A stretch of 64,000 nucleotides of DNA from Crocodylus rhombifer (lineage: Eukaryota > Chordata > Crocodylia > Crocodylidae). The stretch is taken from assembly GCA_038503035.1 (NCBI GenBank), contig JAVSML010020812.1, positions 193,514-257,513 of the forward strand, given 5' to 3'. Under the pieces are notes generated by a model. The model was not told the DNA's origin, did not search any database, and saw only the letters and a program-made list of their open reading frames with translations. The position numbers were made by a program, and so were the translations under genes. This document shows positions 57,001-64,000 of the stretch, piece by piece; position 1 is the stretch's first letter, and every line of letters begins with the position of its first letter.

Positions 57001-59588
57001 AGCAGGAGCTGCAAAACCTGCCCTGAGAGCTGGTTAAATACTTGCTTAGAATATCAGGTTCTGTGCTACGCTGTTAGCAATACCCGTGCTAAGTAGCTTA
57101 AAGCTACCTGGGGTCAATCTGCATTGGCTGTAATTAAAACAGCAATTGCAAGTAGATGCTTTGGGAAGAGAAATTAGCTGTATGTTCTCTGCTTTACAGA
57201 GAGGCCTGTTTTTCCCCGTTAAAGATCAGCTTCCTAGGCAGGATGGGGGATCTATCTCCAGGCCCAGAAGAAGTTTCTTTTTCCCAGTAGGAGGTCTCCA
57301 TGCCAAAGAATTCATGCTACAGTTACTTCCCAAAGCCTATGACTGCTGCAGTGGTTGGAGACATAACTTATTATTTTAATTGTGATAAAGCCCAGTGACA
57401 TTAATCATGAGTGAGGGTCCCTTATGCCAGTTATTGTACAAAACAAAACATCACTTAAAGAAGCCATTCCTACCCCAAAGTGTTTACAGTCTGAAAAAGG
57501 AATCTGGCCATGTTGATAACAACCTGAGACCTCACTTATTCCACCTTTTTCTCTCTCTTTCTAGAGACACTGTCATCCGAACCAAAGATGGGAACAGGTA
57601 AATCTGGAGACTAACAGCAGATCCCTTTTCAGCCAGTCCAACTCAGAGGAAAGCAATGAGGGAAGTTTTCCTAGATGCATGAATCTTTTTTGTTTAATGA
57701 GCAGTGAGAGATGGACTCAGATTTCTCTTTCCCTGTTACTGGTAGTATTATGGTAACATATCAAGGCCACCATTAATCAATAGGGATCCATTTTGCTGAG
57801 TGCTGTAGATGCACTTACTGAAAAACTCTTTTCTGGGGGGCAAAAAAAAAGATTTCATAGATTTCATGGACATTAGGGCTGAAAGGGACCTTGGAAGATC
57901 ATTAAGTCCAGCTTCCTGCCCAAAGGGCAGGAAGTCAGCTGGGGTCATGGATCCCAGCAAGATAAGCATCCAATTTGCTCTTGAAGATGTTCAGTGTAGG
58001 TGCTTGAACCACCTCTGATGGCAGGCTGTTTCAGACCTTGGGGGCTTGGACAGTAAAGAAATTCTTCCTTGTGTCCAGCCTGAAATGGTCTTGCAGGAGT
58101 TTATGACCGTTCGACCTCGTCATCCCTTGGGGCGCTCTGGTGAACAAACGTTCCCCCAGATCCTGGTGGTCACCCCGATAAACTTATAGGTGGCCATTAG
58201 GTCACCCCTGAGCCTGCACTTTTCCAGGCTAAAGAGCCCCATGGCTCTCAGAGAGAGAGAGTATAGGCCTAGGCTTTTAAATGAATTTAGACACCTGACT
58301 CCCATTGATGGCAATTAACAGGGGTGGATCCAGAGGGGACACAGTGGCGCAGTGGTACTCCCACTTTGATTCCTGATCCACCCAAAAGAGGAGGGGTAAG
58401 ACCTGACCAAGATTACACAGTATCTTGAGTAGAGGGGAAAACTTAGAAGTCAAGTTAATACTGTTTTTTATTATTACTAACCTGTGGGAGTCTGGGTATG
58501 CACTTCTACTGCCCTCTGTCACAGAAGAGTAATCTGCAGTTATGTTGGCCAACAACAGTAATATCCTTGGAAACTTGACAGTGGCTCCAATTAACACGTT
58601 TCCCCTTTGTTCCCAACAGTGACTCCAACATCTGGGAAGCAGATGGGCAAAGGTAAGTTGCAGGAACCAAAGGGATAGGTGAGAGCTGGATTATTCAGGA
58701 GTAAAGATGGAGCATCTATATCAGGCCTGGATTATGACAGCCCACAGTCCTACATTTTCATCCACTCTTCTGAGACTGTGTATTGTCTCATGTAACTGAA
58801 CTATCCATTGAGTTTGGGATTTTCAAAGGGGCCCAGGGAGGTGAGAATCTGAAATTGCAGTAGACCTCAATTCATTCCCTGAAGCACTTTTGAAGCCTTC
58901 AGTTTTAAACATCGAATGGTCTTGGACTCTGGGGTACATATATCCCTTTAAGTGACTGGATTTCCTGAATTACTTTCCAGCCGGGTTGGTTGTATCCTGT
59001 CATTGACACAATCAAACTCTGTCCAGGGCTGAGTTCTTCCTCTGATGCTCTGATTGCCTCTTTTTTCCCCCAGTGAATGTGACTCTGGATCCAGCCACAG
59101 CTCACCAGCAACTTGTCCTATGTGAAGACAGGAAAAGTGTGAGATGGGACCATGCACGGCAGGACTTGCCTGACAACCCCAGAAGATTTGATCCTGTTCC
59201 CTGTGTGATGGGCAGTGTGGGATTCACAGCAGGGAGACACTACTGGGATGTGGAGGTGGGTGGTGTTGGCTGGGCGGTGGGAGTTGCTAGAGAGTCGGTG
59301 AGGAGGAAGGGAGTGATCAGCCTTGAACCACAGGTGGGAATCTGGGCAGTTGGGCAGTTGAACCCAGTTCAGTTTGTGGCTCTCACTTCTCCTTGGACTA
59401 GCCTGCCTCCATATCAGAGACCCAGGAAAATCAGGGTTGTCTTGGACTATGAAGGGGGCCAGGTGGCATTTGTCAATGCTGAGACCCAGACTCAGATCTT
59501 CACCTTCATAGCAGCCTCTTTCACTGGAAGAATCTTCCCCTTCTGCTGGGTCACAGATGAAAAAGCCCAAATCAGAATGTGTTCCTGA
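44663..59588 (+). CDS. Gene D: intact class IV TRIM E3 ligase (RING, B-box 2, coiled coil, PRY-SPRY)
   Basis: Eight coding exons: 44663-45079, 50774-50869, 52062-52292, 54935-54957, 56590-56705, 57565-57597, 58620-58652 and 59074-59588. All are GT-AG and in phase, giving 1464 bases and 487 aa, a normal family length. The RING is complete (C16, C19, C31, H33, C36, C39, C53, C56). B-box 2 is complete (C95, H98, C106, D109, C114, C117, H123, H126). The coiled coil covers about 140-250 and PRY-SPRY about 317-487, with VTLDP, YWDVEV and LDYEGG. Expected role, by family: a cytosolic RING ubiquitin ligase, dimerised by its coiled coil and targeted by PRY-SPRY. It resembles RFP/TRIM27, TRIM39 and TRIM7 relatives; I cannot name the orthologue. 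The start has a good Kozak context and the family's usual N-terminus. Introns carry several CR1s but no exon is damaged. Confidence 0.93.
45266..45480. mobile_element. hAT-type MITE in gene D intron 1
   Basis: Ends TAGGGGTTCTCAAACTG and AAGTTTGAGAACCCTTG form inverted repeats. Flanks CTCTAAGG and CTTTAACG agree at 6 of 8 positions, as an old hAT duplication would. Confidence 0.65.
45503..45705. mobile_element. hAT-like fragment
   Basis: Begins AGGGGTGGCCAACCTGTGGC, a hAT/Charlie-style end. The matching right end is not clear. Confidence 0.35.
45975..46114. mobile_element. Small hAT-like MITE with TAGGG termini
   Basis: Ends TAGGGGTGTGCGA and, inverted, TAGGGCCATGTGA, flanked by GAGCAAAC and GAACAAAC (7 of 8). 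The interior holds ATTCGATTTGGAT-type inverted words. Its ends are related to the long fold-back at 14086-15628. Confidence 0.7.
46620..50555 (+). mobile_element. Old CR1 LINE in gene D intron 1, split by a younger CR1
   Basis: Plus-strand pieces at about 46620-48195 (linker and [14 protein letters not shown] block near 47160, [15 protein letters not shown] at 47360, FADDTKLGG at 47630) and about 50231-50555 (ORF2 end and TTTCTATGATTGTATGAT tail). Frames are broken by several stops. A GC-rich stretch at about 47857-47995 does not fit CR1 and may be another small insertion. The two pieces are continuous in the CR1 map across the minus-strand insert. Confidence 0.85.
48196..50230 (-). mobile_element. 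Younger CR1 LINE nested in the older CR1
   Basis: The minus strand encodes the linker ([14 protein letters not shown], near 49880), RT start (49462-49700), the VIFLDF-like block [17 protein letters not shown] (49094-49465) and the C-terminal segment NKMNMGRQ-like [16 protein letters not shown] (48469-48774). The 3' end abuts TTTCATAGTTGG at 48197. 5'-truncated before the endonuclease. Frameshifted. Confidence 0.88.
50774..50869 (+). CDS. Gene D exon 2: coiled-coil segment (96 bp)
   Basis: Acceptor TTTTTCCACAG and donor GTATCTAC; 32 codons from [13 protein letters not shown] to TSQELL. It lies about 5.7 kb after exon 1. Confidence 0.9.
51725..51980. mobile_element. MITE with GGGCAYRTCTAYAC-type termini
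   Basis: Left end GGGCACATCTATAC and right end GTGTAGACATGCCC are inverse. AGT lies on both sides, possibly a 3-bp duplication. Same terminal motif as 7119-7589. In gene D intron 2. Confidence 0.6.
52062..52292 (+). CDS. Gene D exon 3: main coiled coil (231 bp)
   Basis: Acceptor CACACTGCAG and donor GTGAGATG; 77 codons from [14 protein letters not shown] to QQPASEFLQ. The standard family length. Confidence 0.92.
52470..52830 (-). mobile_element. Very old CR1/L3-like LINE 3' fragment
   Basis: The plus strand shows antisense blocks such as TTCCAGCCTGAGTTTGTC and ACCTTGTTCTATGC near 52720-52780, in the order expected for an ancient CR1-group LINE. No frame survives. Confidence 0.5.
53520..54378 (+). 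mobile_element. CR1 LINE 3' fragment in gene D intron 3
   Basis: Encodes [33 protein letters not shown] and, after a frameshift near 53942, [17 protein letters not shown] and [14 protein letters not shown]. Ends AAACTATGAAAC. Same subfamily as the 48.2-50.2 kb insert. Confidence 0.9.
54935..54957 (+). CDS. Gene D exon 4: 23-bp microexon
   Basis: Acceptor TTCCCCTCTAG and donor GTATGTG; codes DIRSTLSR with the last codon completed in exon 5. Confidence 0.9.
54960..56589 (+). other. Gene D intron 4, no repeat recognised
   Basis: Contains only short unsupported open frames, plus AT-rich AATTAAAATAA-type sequence near 56210-56270. Confidence 0.35.
56590..56705 (+). CDS. Gene D exon 5: linker (116 bp)
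   Basis: Acceptor TTTCTGCCTAG, donor GTGATCAA. Codes [17 protein letters not shown] and ends ALSSFK, phase 1. Confidence 0.9.
57565..57597 (+). CDS. Gene D exon 6: 33-bp linker exon
   Basis: Acceptor TCTCTTTCTAG, donor GTAAATC. Codes [11 protein letters not shown]. Phase-neutral, so it could be skipped without loss of frame. Confidence 0.8.
57851..58250 (-). mobile_element. CR1 LINE 3' fragment in gene D intron 6
   Basis: On the minus strand it encodes [18 protein letters not shown] and ends in CATGAAATCTATGAAATC. It matches the inner CR1 at 32.7-36.1 kb in the same blocks (there [18 protein letters not shown]). Confidence 0.88.
58316..58392. repeat. Short dispersed motif ending GATCCACCCAAA
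   Basis: AGGGGTGGATCCAGAGGGG is followed about 40 bases later by TTTGATTCCTGATCCACCC. Similar pairs occur at 13735-13806 and, inverted, near 22890-22950. The ends are inverse-like (GGGTGGATC and GATCCACCC), hinting at a tiny MITE. Confidence 0.45.
58620..58652 (+). CDS. Gene D exon 7: second 33-bp linker exon
   Basis: Acceptor TGTTCCCAACAG, donor GTAAGTTG. Codes [11 protein letters not shown]. Same length and phase as exon 6; gene A has a single 60-bp exon in this place. Confidence 0.78.
59074..59588 (+). CDS. Gene D exon 8: PRY-SPRY (B30.2)
   Basis: Acceptor TTTTTTCCCCCAG. Starts [14 protein letters not shown]; contains [20 protein letters not shown] and [14 protein letters not shown], and stops with TGA after RMCS. 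All B30.2 hallmark blocks are present. Confidence 0.93.
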
Positions 59589-60928
59589 GACATGTAGTAA
59601 GGTATCTGCCCAAAGGGCAGAGACTTTGCTGTGAACTCTCAATACATCCTGCTGACAGGCACCCATTGCATCCCACCTATACTCTTGTACTGACTGCATC
59701 GCAGCAGCGTCCAAGGGCCTAAGTTGTCTGACACCACAGCTCTGGCTGGCGCTCTGAATATGTGTGTGGCTTTGCCAACCCTTGCAGCCTGTTTTTCAAT
59801 GTTATTGCTGCAGCACATGGTATGATTACCAGAGAACAGAGGCCTTGCTTTTGGAGCAGAAGTCTTGCATAAAGAGATCAGTGGGGCTAGGGCCAATTTG
59901 AGAGGGAAGTTTATTTAAAAAGAAAAAGGAAAAATTACGTAAAAGGAAAAATGAGGGAGATCATGAGCTTTTTTTGGAGCAGAAACCATGTCTCTCCTTC
60001 ATGTCTATGCAACATGCAATGGAATAGGGGGACTGATCTCAGCTTGTGTAAGGACTTTCTCTCTATGTCAGTGCAGCACTTACCATGGGGGGACCCTGAT
60101 CTCAGCTAGGACCTCTGGCTGCTCTTGTAATACACAGTACCTAGGGGCTTTCATGACTGTGAGAGTCATCCAGAAGATTCATAAACAAGTGGCTAATTTT
60201 TCAGGCACATCTACTGTGACTTAGGATTCCAATTCCCTGTGTGGTTCTTAAGAGCCTAAGAGGAAATGGGACTTAAGTTCGTAAGTCACTAAGGTGCACT
60301 TGGAAATGTGCCCCTTTTTCAGCTTTATGTGCTATTCTTCCTTCTCAATCCAGTTGCTGTATCAGTAGCTGATTCCAGTCAGTCTCTATGAATACATCCC
60401 TCACTGGGGCTGCAGGTTGGGTCCTTGAATGACTTCAAAAAGTAGCTATTGCTGAAGGATGAGCCGTCACAATCCTGTCATTGCTTCCTAGGCAAGTGGC
60501 AACTGTCTTGTGTGCCCACTGCTCACATAAGGGTTCAGAGGTCAAAGTTAACATATGCATTTAGGTTTCATGTTTGTTTAGCATAAATAAAATTATATTT
60601 TTCAATAATTTATATTCTACTGTGTTGCTCCCTCCCCTAAATTCCCCAACCCCATATCCATATTTTGATCATTGGTGCTGGAATAAGGGGGGTGGGGGGA
60701 GGGATAGGGGGGCATCACTAGATTTATCAATGGGGATCATACGTCAGACACCAGTGATGATTGTGGCAAACCTAACAAGGAGATGGAGATGGAGACTGCA
60801 GGTGAGCAGGGGTAGAAACTTTTAACTTCTCAAAAACAAATAAGGCTTTTATGGCAACTGAATCTCCCGCCTGGAATTTTATGAGGCTAAAGCAGTGGAT
60901 CAGTGACCATCCTGCTGTCAAATTGGAA

Positions 60929-60930
<2 letters not shown>
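59589..60930 (+). other. Gene D 3' untranslated region and flank
   Basis: No gene. The first AATAAA on the plus strand is at 60586-60591, roughly 1 kb after the stop, so most of this may be 3' untranslated sequence. Confidence 0.45.
60586..60591 (+). promoter_or_regulatory. Candidate poly(A) signal of gene D
   Basis: AATAAA about 1 kb after the TGA of gene D. It is followed by a T-rich stretch (ATTATATTTTTC) and, further on, a GT-rich area. Sequence match only. Confidence 0.4.

Positions 60931-60977
<47 letters not shown>
60931..60977 (+). repeat. (TG)n microsatellite
   Basis: About 23 uninterrupted TG dinucleotides. Confidence 0.97.
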
Positions 60978-60980
<3 letters not shown>

Positions 60981-61266
60981 GGGTTTTTTTTACCCTCACC
61001 CAAAAATAAGTTAAACAATGAAACAGGACCTGATATCATTGCCATTGTCATCTTTGTAGACTTCATGGCAAACATGCTTGAACAAGTCTGTTCAGGAGGC
61101 TTTCTCAAAGGAAGCTCAAGGTCAGGGTCATTCTTGATGGACCTTCACTTATTCCTGAGAAGTTACACCAGGAAGAGGCTTGGTCTCTTCAGATTCTGGA
61201 GAACATGCACATGCTTTCAGAAGCTTTTTTCTCAAGGCTCCCAAGACCTGGAACTGACCCAATCGG

Positions 61267-61450
61267 AGCATCACAGAATCATCAAAAAGTTGGACTGGAA
61301 GGATCCCCAGTGCTCAAGGCAAGATCATACCTGGCTAAACCATCTGAGACAAGTGCTTGTCTAACCTGTTCTTAAAAGCATTAGGAACAACCCTCATGCA
61401 CAGTGACCAGGCACAGTATCCTAAACACCCTAACCTGCTATAGGCAAGGC
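61267..61450 (-). mobile_element. Old CR1-like LINE 3' end
   Basis: CACAGAATCATCAAAAAG at the left is an antisense CR1 tail. GGACTGGAAGGATCCC and TTGTCTAACCTGTTCTTAAAAG follow in the usual antisense order. Diverged. Confidence 0.6.
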
Positions 61451-62146
61451 AGGAGGACAAGGGCATCACCAATATTTTACCACTGCAAGGACAGGAAGCA
61501 GTTTGTTAATAACACATTATAGGGGTCTATTTAAATCACAGGGAAACTAAACCATTTTCATGGGTTGGATGTGGCATAAACAGCAAATTCTGCAGTTATT
61601 TCTTGGATTGGCTCTGGCGGGCTGCCCCCTCCCCAGTGCTGATTGGTGGCCAGGGGGAGGAGGGATGAGAGGGTGGCCCTCATCTTGCCTCCTTTGCCTC
61701 ATGCCACCCCACAAGCTGGCACCTTCCTCACGGTGGCAGGGAAGTTTCTTAGAATGATATATTTTATTTGACCAGCTATGTAGTTGAGATAGAGCTAGAC
61801 AAGCTTTTGAGTAACCCAACAAAGAATGTCTTGCATTCAAACATTTGTCTAACTCTATCCCAACTTGATAGGTGGACCAAGAACAAAATTCCACCCTAAG
61901 AAATGCTTGTCTATGTAGCATAGAGAATTTTCTGTCCTGTGCATGTTTTATCATCTGGGCATGTTTTAACTAACAACTTCCTTAGCTTTGCAAATTCAAG
62001 GCATGGACCTTTTTCTCCCCTGAATGCTTCCTGGGACACTACTAGATTTTGAGACCTTTGAGGGTTTTCCATATGTCACGTTCCTAAATTTAGGGTGGCT
62101 TGTGCCACATAGAAAGTGTTGGATCTTTCACCCTTATTGGCTATTA

Positions 62147-62432
62147 CAGTGATTCTCAACCAGGATGCCCTGGCACCCGTGGGTGACTTGAGAATTTTTT
62201 CAAGGGTGTCACAGGGTACTGGTACTGTTAGGTATGCAAATATGATTCACAAGAAAATCCAAAGTCTTCAAATAGGAATTCATAAAAACATGCTGACCTG
62301 TTGGCATCTTTCTGAGTTTTTTGCAGGAGAAAAATTGCTCTAGTATTTTTCTGTGGACAAAAGAGAGTGAAAGCTAAGAGCTGGCATTTTCCAAGGGGGG
62401 CCTTGAGTCTACAAGGGCTGAGAACCAAGGGT
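62147..62432 (-). mobile_element. hAT-type MITE
   Basis: Starts CAGTGATTCTCAACCAGG, the inverse of the right end of the 18811-18985 element, and ends with AGGGCTGAGAACCAAGG, inverse of that start. The interior shares TATGATTCACAAGA and similar words. Target duplication not clear. Confidence 0.6.
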
Positions 62433-62779
62433 TGCCTGTACTTGCAGGGGCCTGCACTGGATGAGCCTGGTGCTTCCTGCGAGTCTTTCATTCCAAAAAA
62501 CAAATGAAAATGCACCAACATAAAATGGAGATGCCTCTAAGGAACAAACCACTCTGCTACTAGGCAAGGCTGAGCCCTGTCTGTGATGAGGAGATTGGAA
62601 GTGATCGCCCTTCTACCCAGAAGTAGCTGGGGCTTCTGAGAATGCATCCAGGGCTCTCCAATCAGAAGGCACTGGTCTCATCTCTCTGCTTTGTTTATCC
62701 AGTGCCTACAGCATGAGGCTACAGCTTGTGCTCAGCCTACAGTGTCTCAAGATCAAAGGGATCACTCGGATGTATCTTC

Positions 62780-63000
62780 TCTGCTCTGCGCAGAGAAGCC
62801 TCAAGCCAAACAGGCAACTGGGCTGGATATGGAAAATTGGTAAGACCATTTGTTTTGAAACTGGGGGAAAAGCTGAAAGGAGCAGAGTGAGAATGGGGAA
62901 GGGGGGAAGCCCAGGAGGGTTTCACATCTGTTCTGTAGGGAGGATGTGTGTGATTTGTATGGATGTCCAGGAATCCCCTCTTCCAGGAATGCAAGGCAGG
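62780..63000 (+). pseudogene. RING/B-box exon relic of another plus-strand TRIM copy
   Basis: The plus strand encodes CSAQRSLKPNRQLGWIWKIG and then KTICFETGGKAERS. This lines up with the RING-to-B-box region of genes A and D (CPQCRQ, LRPNRQL, VVEIAKQ). The RING before it is not recognisable. A degraded B-box (FCRED near 62935 in another frame) may follow. No downstream exons lie in the remaining 1 kb. Confidence 0.55.
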
Positions 63001-63009
63001 AAATTGCTA

Positions 63010-63774
63010 GCAAATGAAATAGGCAATTCAAACTTCTTGGGAACAGCAAATATTTCAACTAAATTGACTTGTATTTAAAAAATCTCCAAACACTTGCAAC
63101 GTTGTTTGACTTGTGAGAGTGAATGTTGGGGTGCTAATTGCCGGTCTGGCATCAGTCCAGAGAGAATCAGCACTCTATTTGCTTTCCTCCTCCCCAGTTG
63201 TCCTGAACTGATGACACAGGGAATTGCTCAGTTAGTTTGTTATTCAAATTCCATCATACATCCAGAGCCCTAATCCTGCTCCCTTTGCAGTGGAGTAGGG
63301 TTCTAGCCATGCTGGTCCAGGGAATATGGGTGAAGCAAGGGCTTTTTGGCATTATCTTTTATTACCAAACCATATAGTTGGGAGAGATGTTAGACAAGCT
63401 TTTGGGACCCTTGCAGAGGTCTGAGAGAAGCAGGTACAGCCTAAAATAATACCAGATAAATACAATTACGTTTGTTTAACTCCATATGTAAATGAAAACA
63501 GTCACTTAAATGGAAGCTTAGGCTGTATTTGTGTTTTCCTAGACCTGAGGAAAGGCACTTTTTTGCACCCAAAGTTGTCTAATATTTTTTTCAGCTTTAC
63601 ATTCGTTCAATGAAAGATATTGCCAAAAGCACTTTGCTTCTCTAGTTGTTATGTTCTCAGAGATAGCTCTTTGTCTGATTTTCATCAGTAGCTGTTTTTA
63701 CAGTTGTACTAACCGTTTCAGGTTTGTCTCTGTACCTTTGCTGGGGGTGGCATATTTAAACAAGGAATCTATTG
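63010..63774. other. Intergenic, nothing recognised
   Basis: No supported gene or repeat. Confidence 0.3.
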
Positions 63775-64000
63775 AGAATCTTTCCTGGTTCTGGAAGGGG
63801 CCTTAGGAGGTCAACTAATCCAACCCCTGTTTAAGGCAGGATCCTCCCTTTATAAACCATCTCAGACACATATTTGTCTAAACCTGTACTTAAAAGCTTC
63901 CAAGGATGGAGAGTATTATAATCTGTCCCAGTGGTTAAACACCCTCATTGTCATTTCAGAGCTGGTTCAATGGCCAGTATTCCTTGTGAAGTATTCATGA
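63775..64000 (-). mobile_element. Old CR1-like LINE 3' fragment at the window edge
   Basis: The antisense order GGAAGGGGCCTTAGGAGGTC, AATCCAACCCCTG and TTTGTCTAAACCTGTACTT matches CR1-group 3' ends. Cut by the window end. Confidence 0.6.

Noticed and set aside
60903..61364. 153-codon plus-strand frame through the TG repeat
   Set aside because: It starts in a microsatellite (Cys-Val repeats) and continues into a CR1-like antisense fragment; no domain.
1..64000. CRISPR arrays, operons, phage or bacterial genes
   Set aside because: No direct-repeat/spacer arrays or ribosome-binding-site-spaced gene runs. Splice-bounded TRIM exons and vertebrate retroelements explain the coding signal.

Overview
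The window looks like nuclear DNA of a sauropsid vertebrate, most likely a crocodilian (alligator type), with a turtle as the main alternative. Genes are split by GT-AG introns. The repeats are dominated by CR1 LINEs with esterase, endonuclease and FADD-type reverse transcriptase domains and ATTCTATGA-like 3' ends, plus hAT-type elements. The species call is inference from repeat content. There are no prokaryotic features.

The gene content is a cluster of class IV TRIM genes (RING, B-box 2, coiled coil, PRY-SPRY; the RFP/TRIM27, TRIM39 and TRIM7 type of E3 ubiquitin ligase). Gene A (7677-16795, minus) has seven coding exons that join in frame to about 474 aa, but its B-box is internally shortened. 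Gene B (26972-41170, minus) is a pseudogene: six of the seven expected exons can be found, and almost every one carries a lesion. Its coiled-coil exon is split by a 7 kb CR1 that itself contains another CR1. Gene D (44663-59588, plus) is intact, with eight coding exons, 487 aa and all zinc ligands present. Two further relics are a RING fragment at 24.1 kb (minus, next to a 400-N gap in a GT repeat) and the tail of a RING exon at 62.8 kb (plus). A, the 24 kb relic and B run in tandem on the minus strand. B and D are head to head, about 3.5 kb apart.

Layout: 1-350 is a CpG island-like sequence of unassigned ownership. 1.55-2.54 kb is a Ty3/gypsy pol relic. 2.7-7.6 kb is intergenic with small DNA transposons. 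7.7-16.8 kb is gene A, with a 1.5 kb fold-back element in its first intron. 16.8-27 kb is mostly unrecognised AT-rich intergenic DNA with a few repeats. 27-41.2 kb is pseudogene B with the nested CR1s. 41.2-44.6 kb is the intergenic and upstream region of gene D. 44.7-59.6 kb is gene D, whose first intron holds a second CR1-inside-CR1 nest. 59.6-64 kb is 3' flank with microsatellite, hAT and TRIM relics.

Functionally the intact products should be cytosolic RING E3 ligases whose PRY-SPRY domain binds a target. Together the copies look like a birth-and-death family: one intact gene, one with a damaged B-box, one pseudogene and two fragments. I did not find an unprecedented biological system. 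The most unusual structures are the three-layer nest inside a coding exon, the long fold-back element and the B-box-damaged but otherwise open gene A.
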